This document shows, piece after piece, positions 25,201 to 35,738 of a DNA stretch of 64,000 nt. Each line of letters opens with the position of its first letter. The first letter of the stretch is position 1. The notes under the pieces were generated by a model. It did not search any database. It saw only the letters and a list, made by a program, of their open reading frames with translations, and was not told the DNA's origin. A program made the position numbers and the translations under genes. This DNA is from Triops longicaudatus. Taxonomy: Eukaryota; Arthropoda; Branchiopoda; Notostraca; Triopsidae. The DNA is taken from the NCBI GenBank assembly GCA_022885665.1, contig JAGQDJ010000045.1:868001-932000 (forward strand). Reading direction: 5' to 3'.

Positions 25201-28200
25201 GTTACCCTAATCTACATTTACGAAGGAAGCAACAGAATAAAGGCACCTACTAATAAGATTGAGTGCAAATGAGGTACGAGGTATCTACTTTTCATATAAA
25301 AACCACTACGGCAGCCCTCCTTTCAATAACACTCACTCATTTTCGCCTGCGAACAATCCATCTTCGGCATAATCTAAATTTTCCTTTTTATTTAATTCAA
25401 TGCATGAATTTTCATCTTCTGCAAATAAACTTTTACATGAGTCCGTGAATGTTACACATTACTTATTACTTCGAATGTGCATTCATTGGAAGGGATTTCA
25501 TTAGCCATATTCGTCAACTAAAATCTGTGCAACAACATCCAAATGACACTGTGACTGCTAATCGCAAAAGTGAATACAACAAACATTTCTATAAACTACC
25601 GATGATAAAGAATTGCTCAGAAAACTAGAGAGTAAGAGAGCACCAAATAGTGTTCTTTACTTATTATCTTTCCTCTCATCAAGCATTTCTTAGCGAGCTT
25701 TCCGCGAGCTTCCGACAGCCAAAAGATGCTACGGAATTCTTTTGCCATTAACGACTTTCCACAGCCCCGTTATGGAGCTTTAATTGCCTTCATTCATATA
25801 AATAAAGGAAAACCTGACCAAAGCAATCCCGGGTTCCTTTACGGAAGTGGCTAACTTCCTTCAACCGTCTCGCTATCTTTTACCTAATCTGTGCATTACC
25901 AATTAGATAAGAAAGAAACGGCAACGACAAAGGCGGAAAGAGAGAAACACGATTGAAAGGAGGGAAAAAGTCAGTTAGCTCGTAAGTTCAGCGAGCAACT
26001 CTTGTGGGTACACATACTGATTCAACGTTAATGAGCGAGGGATATACACACTACGAAGTCGGTTTCACCCCCCTCGGGCGGAAAACGTGACAATGCAAGT
26101 CAAAATGTCCAGCAAACATTAACGTCAAAACCTTCTGCTCTCTCGCTCTCCTCTCAATTCTCTTCTCGTCTCAGCGCGAGTACAGTGTTCTATTTCCTCT
26201 ACTTCACAATCAGTTGACTCACACCCGCTCAACAATGAAACTTTGGGTCGTGCTTAGTTTTTTTACAACAATTTTGAGTGTTGTGCTATGTTCACCCCGC
26301 GTTAAGCGTTCGACCTGCACCTGTGACTGGAAATATGACCTCGTAAGCCAAATATAGAAAATATTACAAACAAAGCTTTTCAGCACCTTCAATGCAATAA
26401 TTTACTTGACCAAGGTATGCGGCAGCGACGATGTCACTTACCCCAGCGCTTGTTGGCTAGATTGTTTCGTTAGTCATGATTTGTGGGTGGCTCGGAAACT
26501 GGCAGTTTCCGAGTTTGGCATTTCGAGTAAACTATTGAATCTACTACAAAAACCTTGGAATTTATACAGGATTAAATTGATTCTAGGTGTTAAAGTGGTG
26601 CACACGGGGGAGTGTGGAACTCAGGTTCCGTCCTTGAAACAGATTCCTACACCCCAAAAAGAAATTCGGCCTCAATTCGGACCCAATGATGTAATTCAAA
26701 ACGAAAAGGGCCAACGCTACCGACACCGATACGCAAAGAAAAATTAAGTTCGGGCGCAAGAAACTTGCGCACTTTTGTACCTAAGTAAGCTGGATCGGAA
26801 ATTTTATGCTTTGATGTTGACGAATTTTCAATACAAATCCCCTTTCTTCCTACTGCCGTTGCGTGCAATCCTTTCGTACTTCGACAATTTTCCGAATTGT
26901 AAAAATTAAATTCAAAAAGAGAAGGATAATTTACCTTGCCATCCCAGCCAAGGGGTAAGTTTTTAGGATTGTAGGGTACATCCTCCTCGTCTTCATCTTC
27001 GGATTCTGCCACGCTGACTTCTTCGTCGGATTCTTCTCGTTCACCTTCCGTACGCGCTTGTTTTCGCTCTACGTTTTCTTTGGTGGCTGCTCTCTGCTCC
27101 GACAACAGCTCTACCAGCCAGTACACTTGGGCCTCCATAAATGCAACTTCTTTGTGACGTTGAATTTCCTTATTCCCATTTCCTCCTTTGCCGTTCTTCG
27201 TTTTGGCAAACAATGAAGGGTCCAATTCGCTTAAATCTTTGCCCTTGGTTGAAAACAAGCGCTGAGCGCGTTCTTCCAAGGTCCTACATGAACGTATAGT
27301 CAATAGTTATAGAGCCATTGATTTTAATTTCAGAGTCTCACCCTCCGCATTTCAATCCCAAAGCAGTCAAAGCGGATTTTAATCGATCTAGACCTAAAGA
27401 CGCCAATTCTTCCCAGGATGAAAAGGCAGACAAGTCTAAATGCGCTCCAGTGCTAGCTAAAGCTGAACTGGCCGTTGATACTTTCTAGAAAGCAATGTCC
27501 AATTAATAGAGAGTGAATGTTTGAAAGTTCATAATTATACTACCGGCCATCCAAGGAAGGCTCCAGCTTCCCACTGTTTGTTAAAGTCTTCTTCCACTTT
27601 TTCTAACTCTTTTTTATAGTCGAACAAAGGTTTGACGCGCATTTGGTAGTCTGACAAATAATCCACCAGGCTTTGGACATATTGACGATATTCAGCTCCT
27701 TTGCGTTCTTTAGAAATGTCAAAAAAGTGGTCAAAAGTGGACAAAAAGGTCACGTAATCCACTTTCTCGACGCCCTTGAGATTGATGTAACGAGTGTAAC
27801 ACTCGTGGAGATCAAAGTACTTGCCATAACCTTCCTCGTCCGTGAAATCAACCAAATCTGTTTCAAGAAAGGATTTAAAAAAAAATACTACGTAACGAAT
27901 AGAAACAAAGTATATAAAATATTACTGTTAGCTTCGTCGTTTGGATTCTCACGCAGCTTTGCAAGTTCGTCAAATTCTATTGACATGGGAATGGAGACTT
28001 CATTCGGGTGCTTGCGATGGAATTCTTTGACAGATTTAAGACGGTTATAAAACTCAGCAAACTCGTTGGGACCCGACAATGCGGCAACTTCGTCTTTGCG
28101 TAGACCATCTTTGTCCTCGTATATCTCTTTTAGCAAATTAGTGCACTCAACAAATCTCTGAAATCCCAACAAAGCATTAGTACATACATTTGCTTAGGTC

Positions 28201-28445
28201 AACGTCTGTATTCGTTACTTACATCCAATAAGAGCTTCTGACGATGTTCTGAGTTGATGCCTTCTTTTTGCTGTGAAGACATTAAGATTTACAAAAGTAA
28301 TTAAGCGTAACACAATACATTGCAAAATATTTTCTTAACAATTACTTACTGAGCCCTTTTTTATCAAGTTTTCTTTCACTACTGCATCTATTAACCTTTC
28401 ACGCTCTTCGTGGTACCTTCTTTGTTGCTCTAACAATGATTCCAT
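19243..28445 (-). CDS. SF3A3: Splicing factor 3A subunit 3 (SF3a60), 9 exons
   Basis: Component of the U2 snRNP SF3a complex needed for prespliceosome assembly in the nucleus. Exons (minus): 28445-28350, 28270-28223, 28157-27926, 27857-27544, 27484-27342, 27283-26935, 19700-19590, 19530-19440, 19376-19243; sum 1518 nt, 505 aa (human 501). Start MESLLEQQRRYHEE matches the family N terminus. Seen: SGPNEFAEFYNRLK, EFHRKHPNE, DFTDEEGYGKYFDLHE, the SAP-like block THLE-type WEELASLGLDRLKSAL, an acidic stretch, YNPKNLPLGWDGK, the C2H2 matrin-type zinc finger (CEICGNYIYKGPKAF..H...EWRHAHGM), and the end KKTYEDLKRQGLL. The exon 6/7 junction (K|PIPYW) is phase 0 and leaves an intron of 7234 bp, over fifty times the other introns, which holds the Kazal cluster on the other strand. 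In the zinc finger, FQMHF replaces the usual FQRHF. Confidence 0.97.
19900..20226 (+). CDS. Secreted Kazal-type protease inhibitor 1 (2 exons)
   Basis: Small secreted protein with one Kazal domain; the family inhibits serine proteases by presenting a loop between the second and third cysteines. Exons 19900-20104 and 20156-20226, 91 aa. Residues 1-25 form a hydrophobic signal-type segment (FIFIIIFPLCML). Domain: CENCWCSQNVNPVCGFDG, then TYDNACNLACATLC and HRGMC; eight cysteines, two more than the classical six. The predicted P1 residue is Gln (C-S-Q). The intron is phase 1, between the fifth and last Kazal cysteines, as in its neighbours. Unspliced, the frame stays open through the intron (51 bp), so intron retention would also give a protein. 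The tail is KEEPVKAPKSD. It starts about 200 bp from SF3A3 exon 7, on the opposite strand. A shadow frame on the minus strand is not real. Confidence 0.82.
   Translation: MSSSRKAGFIFIIIFPLCMLPLIKAGVGRTCENCWCSQNVNPVCGFDGQNHKTYDNACNLACATLCNKSKLQTANVNVLKYYIFPGVRLVHRGMCTDKEEPVKAPKSD
21117..21124 (+). promoter_or_regulatory. TATA box upstream of the broken Kazal gene
   Basis: TATAAAAA about 66 bp before the ATG at 21190, with an initiator-like catcagtc about 30 bp downstream (about 21147). Spacing fits an RNA polymerase II core promoter. Confidence 0.5.
21190..21686 (+). pseudogene. Broken two-domain Kazal gene
   Basis: The first part opens at ATG 21190 (MKCFAFGAYCLIF, a signal-like start) and reads through a Kazal-like segment SPVHGSDGKNYRNG..LSCQDLCN, in which the invariant cysteine of PVCG is His and the cysteines before and after it are also gone. 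Where the sister genes have a GT donor after CN/CDP this copy has ct, and the frame stops at 21412. A second Kazal segment follows at about 21480 (CGDCICLNDYDPVCGSDG) and hits TAA at 21578-21580 where sister genes have a sense codon before the next cysteine. The last exon is still recognisable (from 21652, LKTACLGESN, stop 21684-21686) with its phase-1 acceptor. The core promoter is intact. Most likely a decayed paralogue; a short secreted peptide from the first part cannot be excluded. Confidence 0.7.
23078..23460 (+). CDS. Secreted Kazal-like protein with TPEEG repeat tail (2 exons)
   Basis: Exons 23078-23267 and 23333-23460, 105 aa. The signal peptide is residues 1 to about 20 (MKITVATLLVTALGFVSVS); the upstream in-frame GTG is not a eukaryotic start. 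Domain: CGKCFSTLEYNPVCGSDG, KTYSNPSQLGCQRLC, then DPCLCILYKGEC. The usual second and fourth Kazal cysteines, which bond to each other, are both absent (Ser in each place), while two extra cysteines appear in DPCLC. After the last cysteine comes EEEE and then four copies of a seven-residue unit, TLTPEEG with variants, ending in a stop. It is encoded by a 21-bp DNA repeat that can be misread in another frame as Gly/Asn-rich. The intron is phase 1 at the family position. Inhibitory action is uncertain given the altered loop anchor. Confidence 0.82.
23366..23460 (+). repeat. 21-bp coding minisatellite, about 4.5 copies
   Basis: Unit close to accttaactccggaggaggg, repeated head-to-tail inside the last exon of the 23078 gene, with point differences (gaag, acgccg, atctta, acctca). 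A length divisible by three keeps the frame open. Confidence 0.85.
26235..26747 (+). CDS. Secreted Kazal-type protein with basic tail (3 exons)
   Basis: Exons 26235-26342, 26415-26472, 26587-26747; 327 nt, 108 aa. Signal peptide MKLWVVLSFFTTILSVVLC; then SPRVKR, a possible dibasic processing site; then a six-cysteine Kazal domain CTCDWKYDLVCGSDDVTY, SACWLDC, HTGEC with the predicted P1 being Trp (C-D-W). A C-terminal tail of about 45 residues is rich in Pro, Gln, Arg and Lys. An extra phase-0 intron splits the domain before VCGSD; the second is phase 1 at the family position. The donor chosen there (A|gtcatg) gives the same 13-residue C5-C6 spacing as the sister genes but is a weak site; a longer exon 2 using gtgggt is the alternative. 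Its 3' end lies 188 bp from SF3A3 exon 6, convergent. Confidence 0.75.
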
Positions 28446-30574
28446 AACTAAATTTTACGAAATTTTGCAGCTGTTTTAAATTTCTGGGCAAACCAAACAA
28501 ACAAGACGACAGCGAAACTGTCGAGTACCGGTCTAGGAATGGGAAATTAGCTTCCCTGAAGATTGTGTGTTATAACACTAGGTGACACTGGTGGTCATGG
28601 CGGCAAACTAACAACACTAACACGTACTACACGAAACTTTACGAAGTAGTGCTCGTTCTACAACCTCAATTCTTCTCGGAAATTGAGTTCCAAAGGACTA
28701 ATGGACACAGGAGACTCCTTACGGTCGAGTTTTGTTTAATGTTTGTTTTTGCTTATTTGTTTACATTTTCGAGTGGAGGTGGTATTATTGCTTTATTATG
28801 TTTTCTCACTTAAATACGATTATTTTTAAATGTTTCTGGATATTTGTGTTGTCTTTGTTTCTTTTGACAGGTTCCTGTAAGCTGCCTTAAAGTTTGGTCA
28901 TTTGTGTCGCGATAATGTACTTTTAGATGAAATACTATTTGTTTTTCTGAGTCCAAAAATCGCCTTTTCAGTTTTCTACTGATATGCTTCACGTTCAGAA
29001 AGTATCTTCACCGACGAATAAATGGGTCTATGTTGAAGTATGTAAAATAACAGTAATATTTTGTTTGAGATTAATTTGTTCTGCATTTGAATGGTTATAC
29101 TTTGATCTCTGACAAGAGATGTGGAAGCTGTAAAGGAACTACCCACGGCAATATAGCGTAAACCTCTCCAAAAATTGTGTTCCAAACTGAAAACGCGATA
29201 AATTCAGTTCATCAAAGTCTGTATGGCCAGGAAACATACAGAAGATTCACGCATTTCATTGATTGATTTTTCTTGCTAATCTATAATATATTTCTAAATA
29301 CTCAACAGTGTCTAGACCACCACGAATAAGGGAGAAAACAGAAGTTATTTACAAATGTTGTCAAGTCCGAAATCATTACGCATGAAAAATAAGCCAATTT
29401 ATGATACGGAAAGTCTAACAGGAAAACAAGTAAACAAGATGAGAGCACACTCTTTGGTGTATCTGCTCTAAACTCAGAGCCCAACATGAAAGAATGCATA
29501 TTTGAAACTAACATATTTAACAAATAGAAAGGTGCTATTCGAAAACTATAAATTTGATGAGCAAATCTTAACACGTGGTTCTGTTTACACACGATTAGCC
29601 GATACTGTCCCTAAATGCCTTAGAATATAATTGTACTCTTGATTTCTGTAATTTCTATTATTTCACGTTTCATGTCAAGTGTTGATGTACGGCGCTTCGC
29701 AAAAGCAGCCTTTCGTGCGAATTTTTACGGAAAAATAACGCACAGTCGAATAACACCATTACTCTCTGTTTTCGTCCATAAGACAGATGTCCAGTAAACG
29801 TGATTTAAGTGCCATAGCGCCAAAGAGACTTGTGAGGAGAGCCCTACTAAAAACTTGGGACGCTTTCTGGAGTAGCGTGATCTTGTGGAACACAAAGTTC
29901 CCCTCAACAGCTGCTTTTTTGCATGCGTTACCGCATAGCAGCGCTTGTCTTGCCACTTGATCTGACCTGACTGCCAAGCTAGCGTAGCCTAATTAAAACT
30001 AACCTACCTAAATCTAACAAAGCAAAGTGCACTGTAACTTAGTTTAACTTGTCTAACATGTTTAGTGTTTGATTTCCGGTAGATGTTTTACAAGTGCAAT
30101 ATAGTAAATTCTCGCTATAGCGTACACGCGGGGGGACGGAAAATTTGTCCGTTTGAGCCGACTGTACGTAATAGCCAGTGATCGAAATGAAAATTTTTCA
30201 TTTCGACGGGATGTGTAGATTTCTTTACAATACTCGATTGTTCATTATATCCGGTGCATGTTATAGTGAAGTTTTAGTGAATATTAAAAGTACATGAAAA
30301 TGCTGCAAAATTCGGCGGTATTATAACCTAACACCGCTGAATATGATGCATTATAAATATGCCGATCCACTTTGAAACGCGCTTCGGATAGCTAATATGC
30401 GATTTGCGACAAGGACCTTCTAAGTACTAACCCTTGCGGCCTGCCGAAAATCAAAACAACTTGTTACGGAAAGAGAAATACATACAGTGGCATGTGATTT
30501 ATTGGTCGCCTGTAAATAAAGAAACACAAAAAGCATGGTTGACTATTATAGACAGTTTGAAGCTAGTCTACTTA
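28446..30574. other. spacer between SF3A3 and DOLK (divergent)
   Basis: Contains the SF3A3 promoter side and, nearer 30575, the DOLK 5' region. No other gene recognised. A minus-strand segment at about 29830-29960 shares translated similarity with 11490-11560 (GxxxFHK(V/I)TL..QVFS), so it is a dispersed repeat rather than a gene. A short TIR element lies at 30102-30279. Confidence 0.55.
30102..30279. mobile_element. short TIR element (MITE) related to 10752-11872
   Basis: The left end tagtaaattctcgctatagc and the reverse-complemented right end cactaaaacttcactataac resemble each other and the ends at 10752-11872. TA is present at the left boundary; at the right the flank is aata, so that duplication is decayed. 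The subterminal stretch ggctattacgtacagtcggct also matches the right subterminal part of the longer element (ggctatcgcgtacaatcggc). About 178 bp, no coding content. Confidence 0.55.
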
Positions 30575-32419
30575 ATGGAAGCAAGAAAGACAACATCGAA
30601 TTCCGGTAGGGATCCAAATTTGACCCATACTAAGTACAAAAGTTTCTCATTTATTAGGCCTTGTGCGAAATCAGGCTTTTGGTGCGTCGCTCTAGTTCCT
30701 GCTGCCTTCCTCCTTTCGCTAACAAAATTCCCTACATGTCCCCATTCGTATTACGTTGCCGCATTCGTAACAGTTGGTACAGCTGCGACGATAAGAGGCC
30801 AAGCCAAAATATGGACCCAAGCGTCAGATTCCTCAGCAAATAATGGACGTCTTAACCTGTCCCTTTTACATCAGTATCTTGCACCTTCAGCTGTCATAAT
30901 GATTCTAATTAGCAGGAGTCTGAAATGGTCACTTGCAAGCAGCCTTTATGTGGGGCTTTTGAGTTCTGTCATGACCGGACTCATATTTTCGTATATATTA
31001 AGAAAATGCCCTAAAAGCTTCACGTTTGGTGAAGCAGCAGTCATCACACAGTTGGTCGTTACTTCCTTCATTAAGAGTACCACGTCTCTTTACCTTAACG
31101 ACTCTACTGATTCCGCGACCATTTTTCATCGAGTAATATAATCATGCTTTCATTATTGTTTAAGAATACTCATGGGACCAAAAATTATGTCCAGAACAGT
31201 TGGATAACTTTAGCATGGACATATTATTATTATGATTTTTTTTAGTGCTTGTTGCTGAGTGGATTTGCGTATATATTTGCTCTGTCCACTTTTTCACCGT
31301 TGCGGAAGCCGTTAGGGTTCTATTGCTTGCTCCTCATCTTTGTTGGAAGCTTTATAACATTTTCGACGTACGCCCTAAGGACCAATCCAGTCCTTTGGCT
31401 GGTTGAATTCATTACGGAATGCAGAACACGAGTATAGAGAATAATTTAATTAAATAAATAAATAAAATCATATCTTCCTTTGCAGGAAACCTTGATTGTG
31501 TATTGGTTGTTCTGCAGCATAGTGGCGGTGGTGTTCGTCTTTTGGAACCATAAGCAACAGATTTCAGCGTCATCGAAGAACGACAAAGAGTTGACTTGTA
31601 TTCGCAAACTGTTTCATCTTCTCATCTTACTGGTGTATATTCCAGGACTGGCGTACGACATTCAACTACTCTACTTGGCTTCTGGGGTAGCATTAGCGGT
31701 GTTTATATTAATCGAAGTAAGAACTTAGGAAGATTAACTGTGTCCTTTTCGTAGTCTTATCTGTTTTTTAGTGAAGAAATTGATCAACATGACTGGAATG
31801 TCAATAAAAAGGCACTAATAACGGGAAACTTTACAGGCATTGCGGGTTTGCCAAGTTCCGCCCTTTCATTCGCATTTGAATGACTATTTGCGAGATTTTC
31901 TGGATGAAAAAGACCAAGGGTCCTTAATCCTTACACCTATTTATTTGTTGGTGGGTTGTTCGCTTCCATTTTGGATATCTCCCACTTTCCGCACCGGCAG
32001 TTTGCTGTTTGCATGGGCCGGAGTGATATCGTTGGGAGTCGGAGACTCCGCTGCAAGTTTGGGCGGCTCTTTGTGGGGCAGTCACAAATGGCCAAGTAAG
32101 TTTGGTATTTAATAATTATCAGTAGTCGGTGATGATGATTTCTTCCTTGGAAGCAGAGAGCCAAAAAAGTATTGAAGGCACGCTGTGCTCAATAGCTAGT
32201 CAGTTGGTCGCCATTTTTTTATTTTACGCCTTAGGTAACAAAATACTTCAAGTTACGCTTTTGAACTTTAATTTTTGTGTTCAAGGTATGGTGCCAGTGG
32301 AGGATTTCGATGTCTTGTACATCGTGTTAGCCGTCATTATAAATGCTTTAGTCGAGTCATTAACATCCCAAGTGGACAACCTTGTCATCCCCTTGTGCTT
32401 TTATTTATGTTTAACATAA
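30575..32419 (+). CDS. DOLK: Dolichol kinase (6 exons)
   Basis: ER membrane CTP-dependent kinase making dolichyl phosphate, the lipid carrier for N-glycosylation and GPI anchors. Exons 30575-31132, 31246-31431, 31486-31716, 31837-32095, 32157-32234, 32286-32419; 1446 nt, 481 aa (human 538). Many hydrophobic transmembrane segments. Recognised blocks: RKLFHLLILLVYIPGLAYD, LRDFLDEKDQGSLILTPIYL, the CTP-binding signature GVGDSAASLGGSLWG followed by a lysine-bearing segment ending KSIEGT, and the C-terminal ALVESLTSQVDNLVIPL. Start: first in-frame ATG (MEARKT) of an open frame that continues upstream without another ATG. The exon 5 acceptor gcag|AG was chosen over an ag four bases earlier because it keeps the family spacing from WP to EGT. 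The protein is about 57 residues shorter than human, mostly at the N terminus. Confidence 0.93.
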
Positions 32420-34436
32420 AGCTGGTATAGTACTGGATCACTGCCTTGCTGTACATCAAAGGCAGAATGAGGTAAAAGAGGATAGATTGAAATACAGTGG
32501 CGTGATCCGTGTGTTTGTTGCTTTTTACCCTTTCTGAGTAACATTATAAATTTTGAGTAAAAATGAAAGCTATCCAACCGCTTTTCTAAACAAAGAATCT
32601 CTCTAAGCACACATTACCGTAATAATTTAATGAATTAGCCGCTTGTAGTATTTATTACCAATATTTCTTTATCTTGATCCAGTCGCGTACTACTATTCAT
32701 TGCACGATTTTTTTAACTTTCGCTATTTTTAATTTATCAAGGCTTGTCTTAGCAAATCGGTTATACCTATCTAGTTGTACCAAAAGAATGTAGTGTATAT
32801 AGTTTGTGTATTGTGGAAGACAAATTTTACTCGAAAAAAAATATATAAACCTAAATGCGCAACTTTTATTTACGCTTTTCGTATTTTACATTTTTACTTT
32901 CTTTATTGTTTCATGTTTCGAAATAAAGCTCAGAATATAGAAGAGTATCTTAATACCTTTGATATCAGTTTGGGACAGTAGTTTAAAATGAGATATACAT
33001 AGAGAGCAGCGATGTTTGAGGCACGAACGTAAAAAACGCTTTATATGATAGGCATTTTATCTCGCCATCTGGTATGCTGTGTCATGAAGCATGTAAGGTC
33101 GATTGCAATGGACTATGTAAAGCAAACCGTCTTACAGTTTTGCAAATTCCCAAGACAACTTTAAGCACAAAATGAATATGTTTCACTGAATTGCACTAAA
33201 TTAGACCAATACTGATTGGGCACCCGCTTGTTGATTTCAACAAAATGCTCAATGATTTTCACTGCCTCGTAGTTTTCGAAAGTTTCTCTGCGATATTGAC
33301 AATTAGTTGCAAATTTATAAAAAAAATCACTTCGCTTATTGTTATTGAAAAATATAGCTTAATGTTATCCAAAATCCGTCTTAATTATTTAAGTACTAAA
33401 ACACATTTGACAGAGGCGTCGTGCCATAAGGGGCCGGGGGGGGGGCCGGGCCCCCCCAAAATTTTTGCCATCCTGAAAAAAAGGTATCATTTATAACTCG
33501 TTAACTCTTATTAAGAGAAATGCAAAATCGGCCCCCCCCCCCTAATTTTTGAAGTGCACGACGCCACTGACATTTGACAATTGAGGAAGATCTAGTTTTC
33601 GGTCATTTTTTTTTTTCGCATACGCGCTGTGTAGCTTGACGAATAGTCAGATCACCCTCTAGTTACTAGATAGACTTTTCAGACCACGATTTAACTTGTT
33701 AACTACCTGAAGGAAGACGAACTGTTTGTAGTTCCTCCATTTGACCCCTCCATCATATAATGAACAGAAATAAATAAGAAAAGAAAATACTTAACACTTG
33801 GAATAGGAATTGCAAAGCTGCTGTTAAACTCTCTGCTGCTGTGACATACATTGAGTATGCCGATTTGGAGAATCTGAAGGTCGCTTCTCTAGTCGACATC
33901 GAACCTTTTAAACCGGCTTGCGATCACCAGCGAGTTTACACGACAATATTAGCTTAGTCAGGGAAGCCTCGCCCGGGATGAATATTCAAAAATTAAAGAA
34001 TAATACTTCCAGAAGTTAAATGCTGCGTCACTGGGGGGAGCGTGGTTTTAAACGAGGAAAGAAAACGACCTTTAAGAATGGACTGTCAAGTGTATTTAAA
34101 CTTCTCTGGTTCGTCCCACTAGTTCGAACCTTCACATACATAAATCAACCACAGAGAGACGTGAATGAGAGAAACAACATCTTTCGTTTTCAAGATCTTG
34201 CATAATAAATTAGTACTCTTCCTCTACGTACTTACGCAGTACAAGACTGAGAGAAACACGATTCGTAATCAGAATTCAGAGCCAATAAATAAAACAATAA
34301 AAAAGATGTTCACTAACCTATCCTCTCCATTTTTAACATCCTTTAAATCACTATAAAAGCTTTTATGATAGACATCTAATTTTTTGTGTTTTTCTACCTT
34401 ATTTTTTAAAAAACGGAGGGAAATGGCTGAGAATCG
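32420..34436. other. spacer between DOLK and NOCT (tail-to-tail)
   Basis: No gene recognised. AT-rich, with a possible distant AATAAA near 32922 and one short hAT-like element (33411-33569). The remaining open frames are short and featureless. Confidence 0.6.
33411..33569. mobile_element. 159-bp hAT-like MITE with 8-bp target duplication
   Basis: Begins cagaggcgtcgtgc and ends gcacgacgccactg, i.e. 14-bp terminal inverted repeats with one mismatch (cag[a/t]ggcgtcgtgc). It is flanked on both sides by the identical 8-mer acatttga (33403-33410 and 33570-33577). An 8-bp duplication with CAGNGGCG-type ends is diagnostic of the hAT superfamily. The interior is dominated by G- and C-runs facing each other. 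Confidence 0.85.
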
Positions 34437-35738
34437 CTAATCTGTTGACACTTTCAACCGGAAGTCTACTACCAGAGAAAAATGGTCAGAAGCGTATGCC
34501 AGGGAAGGAACTCTCCCTTCGCCGATTTGTTCTTCCGTAGGGAATTGTAATAGTTTTTCCACTTGCAGATGGTTAGGGGTAAAAAAAATGTAGTCAATCG
34601 TGTGGCAAATTTCGCCTTCTTCGCGCACTTTCCACGTGGTATACGGCGGCTCTTGCCCACTGAGCTGCGCGTACGATGATTCCAAGCGTAGTTCAGGATG
34701 GGAAGTCATGGTAGCGTAGACGGGTTCATTAGGCTCAGCGTTAAAGTCGCCACACACGAGGATTGGCCTGTTACGTGCGTGAAGGAGAATAAAATCCAGA
34801 AGATCTTTCCCTTGTTCGTTGCGCAAGGTGGAAAGCAACGCGCCTTGTCTCGCTTTCAAATGAGTGGTCACCACACAAAACTCCTGGCCTGTTGCTCTGT
34901 GACGTAAAATTACCAAAATCACCACCTGCGACGTAGAAAAAAAATTGATTAGAGGTACGTGTTTAGAAAATAGTAAATATTCCGTACTTGATTGGATTGT
35001 ACGCGCCATACTTCCACGACTCTAGTTTCTACTTTCACTAGTTCAAAGAGACTGTCTTTATAAAAAACCGCGCAGCCGTCAGGTCCGTTGTTGCCTTTCA
35101 GGTAAATGCAGGGCGAATCAGGCTTAGGGAAAAAATGTCCGCTGTAGCCCTGACTTTTCAACGCGCGGGACAAGAACTTGAAGTGGTCTACTTCCTGTGA
35201 CCGAGAATACACCATGTTAAGAATGTTTCGCTGATCAATACCAAGCACAGATCACTTTCCCTTTTCTTTTCGATAGCCAACGCCGAAAAGAAACGGGGGT
35301 GTCCGAACGTTTTTAGCGTTACCTGTAAGCAGATAACATCGGGCTGGTGCTCGCAAATCTCTTGTAACATCCTGTAGCGCCGAACGGGCCATTCGAGAGC
35401 TGTATCTGGACACGCTACAAAGCGGTCGTTGTACTGTCCCAATGCTAAAGGACACGAAAAAACGCCCATTTTAGACTACGGAAGACTTCTGCGGTGCTAA
35501 TTTTGGGAGCCTTACCTTGAGACAAGACATTCCACTGCAGCACCCGAATGCTGGTAGTATCCTTGGTAGTGGCATTTACATGTTTTTGCACTGGAACAAA
35601 CGGACGCTGAATCATAGGCGGCCAATTATGCGAGTGCAGTTCTTGGGCGCAAAGTTGTCGTAAATCACCGTCGATGTTCAGGTCATCGTCTTGGTAATCT
35701 TCGTTCACAATTTTCGGCGCGGAAGTGAAACTGCCCAT
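34437..35738 (-). CDS. NOCT: Nocturnin (CCR4-type phosphatase), 4 exons
   Basis: Exo-endo-phosphatase family; nocturnin removes the 2'-phosphate of NADP(H), shows circadian expression in animals and is linked to mitochondria and ER. Exons (minus): 35738-35516, 35444-35323, 35194-34988, 34925-34437; 1041 nt, 346 aa. Seen: RVLQWNVLSQ (Mg-binding Asn), DVICLQEVDHF (metal-binding Glu), FFPKPDSPC, NNGPDGCAVFY, THLKARQG, GDFNAEPNEPVY, EPPYTTWKVREEGE, HTIDYIFF and ASDHFSLVVDF (catalytic His), all key residues of the family. Start taken at MGSFTS: human NOCT also has MGNGTS at its internal start, and the Met-Gly-x-x-x-Ser pattern suits N-myristoylation. The frame stays open upstream to 35855 through a charged SEREREKKKERVE segment, which would give a longer N terminus. 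Confidence 0.94.

Larger units (their letters stand above)
19701..26934 (-). other. SF3A3 intron 6 (7.2 kb) hosting nested genes
   Basis: Bounded by donor gtaaat (minus, 26934) and acceptor tattttag (19701). The plus strand inside it carries Kazal-type genes at 19900, 21190 (broken), 23078 and 26235. The stretches 20227-21110, 21690-23060 and 23461-26230 show no gene I can support; they contain a poly(G) run near 22742 and pyrimidine-rich DNA at about 26130-26210 upstream of the last Kazal gene. Confidence 0.85.
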
